From Diphasiastrum complanatum (Eukaryota; Streptophyta; Lycopodiopsida; Lycopodiales; Lycopodiaceae): 64,000 nt of DNA. Positions 59,115 through 64,000 of the stretch are shown here, one piece after another. Numbering within the stretch: position 1 is the stretch's first letter; the number at the start of each line of letters is the position of its first letter. The notes under the pieces are model-generated. The model was not told the origin of the DNA. It did not search any database and saw nothing but the letters and a program-made list of their open reading frames with translations. Where the stretch lies: NCBI GenBank assembly GCA_029204225.1, contig CM055097.1, positions 47,182,617-47,246,616 of the forward strand, read 5' to 3'. The position numbers and the translations under genes are program-made.

Positions 59115-59267
59115 CATCAGGTTCCCTTATGTTGCTTGTGATTGGCATGCTTAGAATAGGATCCTTGGATTTTGGACTTTATATTGCTCTGATACCAATA
59201 TAAACTCCAAAATTCAAGGATCCTATTCTAAGCATGCCAATCACAAGCAACACAAGGGAACCTGATG
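59115..59267. repeat. Hairpin centred on a PBS-like sequence
   Basis: Arms of 72 bp (59115-59186, 59196-59267) pair almost perfectly around a 9-base loop. The loop region reads GCTCTGATACCA (59186-59197), the reverse complement of the tRNA-iMet primer-binding site. Confidence 0.85.
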
Positions 59268-59757
59268 GTGGACAAAGCGTCTGCCTTCTCCCTAACACTC
59301 TGCCTTGTGAAGTAGAGAGCCTGGCTGCCTAGTGAATCCATTCCTAACACAATTGTCGTTATGAATAGTAATCATCTCTGCAAGAATCCCAAATCCATCG
59401 TTGCTCCTCCCTAGTACCTTTTCATGACATCACTTTTAGGTTGGGAAAAATGACATGCACAAAGTTGTTCAAGTAACTCATTTCCTAAAATTTTACCATA
59501 AAAAATATTTGGAGCTCTTCTTCTCACAACAAGCTATGGCTCTCTCTAATTTGAAAAGGTATAATGCTTGCCTTTTTCCTGCCAAACCTAGATCGAACGG
59601 ATCTAGCCCCCAAGCTATGGATCAATCACAAAGAGGAGTATGGCATCACACCAACAGCATCCTGCCACCGGTCATGCTATCAAGCATACACTAGTGAGAG
59701 CCCAGCAGATATACTTATACCCTCCAAGGCCCATGCACCACTAGTAGTGCACTGTGA
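59268..59757. other. Intron tract left of the inverted gypsy ends
   Basis: May include LTR sequence of the minus-strand gypsy remnant that continues leftward past the shared arm. No boundary was found. Confidence 0.4.
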
Positions 59758-60370
59758 CACCTCACTGGACACCTCTGCAGCCTATCTGGGCCACGTCATC
59801 CAGTTCCCCAATGACTCACTGATAGACCCATACAAATCCACCATCAAGTGTTTAGGCCTACAACCATTAATTATGACCATGTACACATAAGGGCCCCAAT
59901 TCCCTTATAGTCACAATTAACTTACGGGTTGTTGGTCTACCGATCCCTAACGTGGACACGCTACTCGAGACCAGTCATGGGCATGACATTCTTCCCCCCT
60001 TATTCAAGTTCTGTCCTCAGAACTTAAAACTGGGAAAGTTCCTCCTTAAGCTTCCTTCATGTTCCTAGAAATCATCACCGTCTATACATCCCTTCCATCG
60101 AACCAGATACTCGGTAACTATACGATTTCTCAATAGTTTAGTTCTTGTAGATCTTTTCGGGTTCAAGACAAGATACACCCGATGATTCTACTAATTGATC
60201 TCCAGATCCAAGATGCTCTCCTTCACGTAGACTCTTTCAGAGACAGTTTACGTGAAATACGAGATGCACTTGCAATCCTTCCGGGAGTTCCAATTGGTAA
60301 GCTAAGGATCTGATCTTTTTCAAGATCTTAAAAGGTCCTCTATAACTAGGGGAAGATTAGTAATGCTAGC
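59758..60370 (-). mobile_element. Gypsy 3' end, minus-strand copy (left arm)
   Basis: On the minus strand, an integrase C-terminal relic (RGPFKILKKIRSLAYQLELPEGLQ and a HVN block, about 60370-60220) is followed by a chromodomain-like YRVSGSMEG/EYLVQWKG frame, a purine tract (AAGGGGGGAAGAA) and an LTR starting TGTCATGCCC at 59988. The part 59758-60149 is repeated in inverse at 62583-62974. Confidence 0.75.
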
Positions 60371-62582
60371 CGGTACGCATTACACTTGAGTCCATCAAAA
60401 TTCTCAAAAATACCCAATCTCCCACTTGGAAGTCTCTCAGTGATCTTTTCAGATTTGCATAATGTCGGTCTCCATCCTAGGTACCCTAGACATTCTCACG
60501 TGCAATTCGTAGCATTTCCTACATATCATATAGAAAATCCGCTACTTTTTAGAACTTGAACGCCGAGTCTCTACCGCAATGGGTGATATAGGTTTAAAAC
60601 TATATGTAAGCACACGGGCTATAACCGGTAGCCAAATGCTTACTATATCCCAATCTCCATCAAGGTGATTACCTCTCCGAGGAGAAAATTTGAATAGATA
60701 TCCTAACTGATCTTCTGATCTTGTAGGTAATCCTTCTTTTAACCGATCAAGTATAACTAGAATCTGAACTATGATTCGTCAATCATAATTCATCGGATTC
60801 TTGTCCTATACTTAATAAAAGAAAGTTACTACCAATGATTAGAAGAACTTTAAGTTCAGAGTCATCTCTAGTTTAGCAAATACGACCGACCAAAAGTGAC
60901 CAGCGAACTTCGAATCGCGAATGTTCATAATGCCACTTTGGTAATCCGTAAAGCCAAAACAGATACTCAAATAATTACTTGGTCTATACCCAAATAAACA
61001 TAGTCGATTTGGTAAGATGGCCAGTCATTACCAAAATTCTACTATCTTGTTTATTCATCCGGGGTAATCTACCATGAACACAATCCTCTCCTATGGATTA
61101 GGTATATCCTAGAATCTGAGTTATGATTCACCAATCTCAACTCTCCAGACTCCCGAGATCATACCATATCATAAGAGTGCAATGCAATTCTTAAAAAACA
61201 CATGAGCTGTTCCAAAAGTCCTTTCCATCTGGAAAGTTCTAGACTTTTCCAGCTCACACACGGTGCCTATATAAGGAAAAAACACCATTACTCTAGCCAT
61301 GGCACAAGGTGTCATTCCAAAGTTAGGGTCCAATCTAAAATACGTCCAGATTTTTCACTTAAGTTCTAATCTAGAATAACTTAAGATTCACCAGAACTTC
61401 ATTACGTGAAGTTCTAACTTTTGGCAAACAACTATCCAACTCTCCTGAGTCTACCGGGATAACATTCCATCCTTTCCAAATGGGAAAAGATAAGTCCCAA
61501 AAAAATTTCGTGTATTGTATGCACACCCATCTGTAAATAAATCCAAAATGACTCATAAATGTTGTGACTTATAAGCAATACATTTCAACAATAATATCCA
61601 TAAATAAGATTTCTATTGTTGATTTACAACAACTAGCTCAGAAGTAACGCTTCTGACTCGGCTAGTTGTATCAGATATAGAAAATATTTAAATGTCTAGG
61701 TATGGTACCAAAACACCACATCTAATCTGATTCTAAATCAATCCTAGGTTAATAAGCAATTCTCAAAGAGAAATTACCATAACCTAGCGAGAAATTGTCT
61801 CAAACGCAATTCTCATCAATATGCCTATGTACCAACAACTAGTTTATGCATGCAAATAAACTTAGTTCATGGAATACTTTGTAGATCCACAGGATTAAAA
61901 GTTTGTACAAAAGGTTTTAATGATCCCACAAAGATTCACTACATAGCATATCTCTACAAATAACTCCAAATCTGTACACAACACTTTCATAACCGAGAAT
62001 CCTGTAACTTGGTTATCTTCTAAGAGAGAATATTTCTCAAAGAGTGCTATTTCACATCCAAAATCTCAACCGGAGATTATCTTAAAAGAATATATTGTTA
62101 GCATGAATTTCTTCCCTTGCATCAACCCACGGATCTCAGTTTATACTAAGATCAAGTTGACTATTTTCAGCAAGGAATAGGTTTCAACAACCACCATCTT
62201 GCAATAGAATTACCAAGTTCTGATGCAAATCAATCGGACTTGTTATCAGCCACTACCGCAAGAGTACTTTCTAGATTTCTCCCCTTTAAATTTTCAACCC
62301 AGATATCTACTATAATCCATAAAGAATTTTTGTGATATCTAAATATCCTATCGTTTCTGATTCATAAAATAGGTCCATCATCGATATAACAGATTCCTCC
62401 TTGAATCTTTGACCGATGTTTCTCCTTGATAATTCTCTTTTCTTCCTACTTCTCCCCCTTTTTAACAAGAAACGCCACGAGTTTCTAAGGGGTGCAGATC
62501 ATTTGAGATTTGCCCAGGAAAAGAGTCTAAAAAGAGATTCGAGAAAATCTTGAAAGCCAAAAGAAGTGTTGCATCATTGTAA
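60371..62582. other. Middle part between inverted gypsy arms
   Basis: AT-rich, no open frame with a motif. Degenerate short repeats of AGAATCTGA(A/G)(C/T)TATGATTC occur near 60755, 61105 and 61365. It may be decayed internal retrotransposon sequence. Confidence 0.45.
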
Positions 62583-62974
62583 TACAAGAACTAAACGATT
62601 GAGAAATCGTATAGTTACCGAGTATCTGGTTCAATGGAAGGGATGTATAGACGGTGATGATTCCTAGGAACATGAAGGAAGCTTAAGGAGGAACTTTCCC
62701 GGTTTTAAGTTCTGAGGACAGAACTTGAATAAGGAGGGAAGAATGTCATGCCCATGACTGGTCTCGGGTAGCGTGTCCACGCTAAGGATCGGTAGACCAA
62801 CAACCCGTAAGTTAATTGTGACTATAAGGGAATTGGGGCCCTTATGTGTACATGGTCATAATTAATGGTTGTAGGCCTAAACACTTGATGGTGGATTTGT
62901 ATGGGTCTATCAGTGAGTCATTGGGGAACTGGATGACGTGGCCCAGATAGGCTGCAGAGGTGTCTAGTGAGGTG
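62583..62974 (+). mobile_element. Gypsy 3' end, plus-strand copy (right arm)
   Basis: 392 bp matching the left arm with no visible indel. It reads EYLVQWKGCIDGDDS (chromodomain-like, then a stop), a purine tract (AAGGAGGGAAGAA) and an LTR start TGTCATGCCC at 62744. The LTR is truncated at about 62974. Confidence 0.75.
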
Positions 62975-64000
62975 ATGATCACTTTTGCATTCACTTCACT
63001 GGAGATGTGAGTGCAATGTGCATACAATTGGGGGAGCTTTTGATGGATCTTTACTTCTCAGCCATATTTTGAGTGTGACAAGCTTTACATAACATCCATT
63101 AAGTTGACCAGGGATGCAACAATCTAGTGGGATGTCTACCAAGGTGTTCCAAGGTAAAGCCAATTCCATTTCAGCTTGGAAGAAGATGATTGAGCAATTG
63201 GAAAAGAGGTTTATCCTCTTGATACATAGAAAAATTGATTTAAGATTGGCAATCTATAAGGTGATTGAAAGGCTGAAGTCTGTCCTGATATCATGGGGCG
63301 CCCCAAGGCTTTCATTAAAGCAAAGGTTTAGAGTTTTGAAGAGAACCTTTTTTTCAAATCAAATTTGGGTTACTATTCGACTTTGGATGTGAATTATATC
63401 TATGTGCCATCAAATGTTTGGAAAAAGCTCTTCTTATAGCCGAGAAGACATAAAAGTAATTTCTAAAAAGAACGAAAAATCTGATCAGATCAAGTTCAAG
63501 ACTTCTAGATGGCATCATGCTGTTAACTAATGCAGATTGTAACAATTTGTTAAAGTAAAGCTAAAGGATAAAACTAGAAACCAATGTCTCAAACAACCTC
63601 AAAAAGCTTGTTCTTTTATAGACTTGCAAAATAGTAGAACTAACTGAAATCCAAAAATGTTAGGTTCATGTAATAGATTTATTTCCTTGAATAAAATCAC
63701 ATGTGATCATCATTGAAAGCAGTGTGATTGAGAGAATAATGCCTTGAAGAAATTATTGTTTCTAGCAAAATTAACTTTTGAGATTGGAACTACACATACT
63801 ACCTAGCACATGAACTTCATGCCATGGAGGTCATCTTACTTCACTGAAAACCACTAAAGGTTTTAGTGATAGAAATTGTGAATGAGTTACTTCCATAGTA
63901 AGCTAGGGCAAATGCTAGAAATACAACTCAGGTTCACATTGGAAAAAAACCAGCCAATACTCTCTAGTCTCTGGAATGTTGCTTATGATCATTTGAAAAA
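62975..64000. other. Right end of window, nothing identified
   Basis: Presumed FZL intron or upstream sequence. No exon or element was recognised. Confidence 0.4.

Noticed and set aside
59564-59890. 108-codon open frame in the left gypsy arm
   Set aside because: It overlaps LTR sequence and is repeated in the inverted arm; there is no protein motif.
1-64000. tRNA, rRNA genes or CRISPR arrays
   Set aside because: None seen. The regular repeats present are transposon repeats or microsatellites, and the window is plant nuclear DNA.

Overview
The window is nuclear DNA of a land plant with a large, repeat-rich genome. The evidence is a spliced plant gene with GT-AG introns up to 24.3 kb, many LTR retrotransposons primed by initiator-Met tRNA, hAT DNA transposons and LINE remnants. 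A gymnosperm or fern-like genome is the best guess from intron size, but the species cannot be fixed from this sequence.

The backbone is one host gene on the minus strand. Six exons (58184-58270, 57446-57886, 45177-45344, 43894-44124, 26080-26195, 1482-1761) join in frame into 440 codons plus a stop. They encode the C-terminal half of FZL (FZO-like), the chloroplast dynamin/mitofusin-type GTPase that remodels thylakoid membranes. The G4 motif (NKMD), the G5 motif (SAR), the membrane-hairpin segment and the natural C-terminus are present. The G1-G3 exons must lie beyond base 64000. Nearly everything between 1762 and 57445 is therefore intron.

Intron 1762-26079 holds a nest. LINE remnants are split by a minus-strand Ty3/gypsy element (B, 3731-15525), which is itself split by a plus-strand gypsy element (A, 9288-15002). 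A Tat/Athila-like integrase fragment and a 6.4-kb Ty1/copia element (18361-24786) follow. Intron 26196-43893 holds two inverted copies of a hAT family (H1, about 26808-37118, minus; H2, 37446-41673, plus). A gypsy element with two apparently identical LTRs (C, 29925-36242, minus) is inserted in H1. Intron 45345-57445 holds a fold-back gypsy composite (D/E, 46482-51683), two LINE fragments (about 52335-54580) and a possible gene-capturing element flanked by CGTTTCGAAACG repeats (56261-56975). Upstream of the last visible exon are a hairpin centred on a primer-binding site and a pair of 392-bp inverted gypsy 3' ends (59758-62974).

No element looks fully autonomous, since all show frameshifts, stops or deletions. 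The most interesting points are: the size of the FZL introns; near-identical gypsy copies A and C in opposite orientation on either side of the 116-bp FZL exon; a hAT family with a second, convergent conserved ORF and GGTACC-rich ends; a gypsy element with non-TG/CA LTR termini; and a gypsy family whose protease motif is DDGA in every copy.
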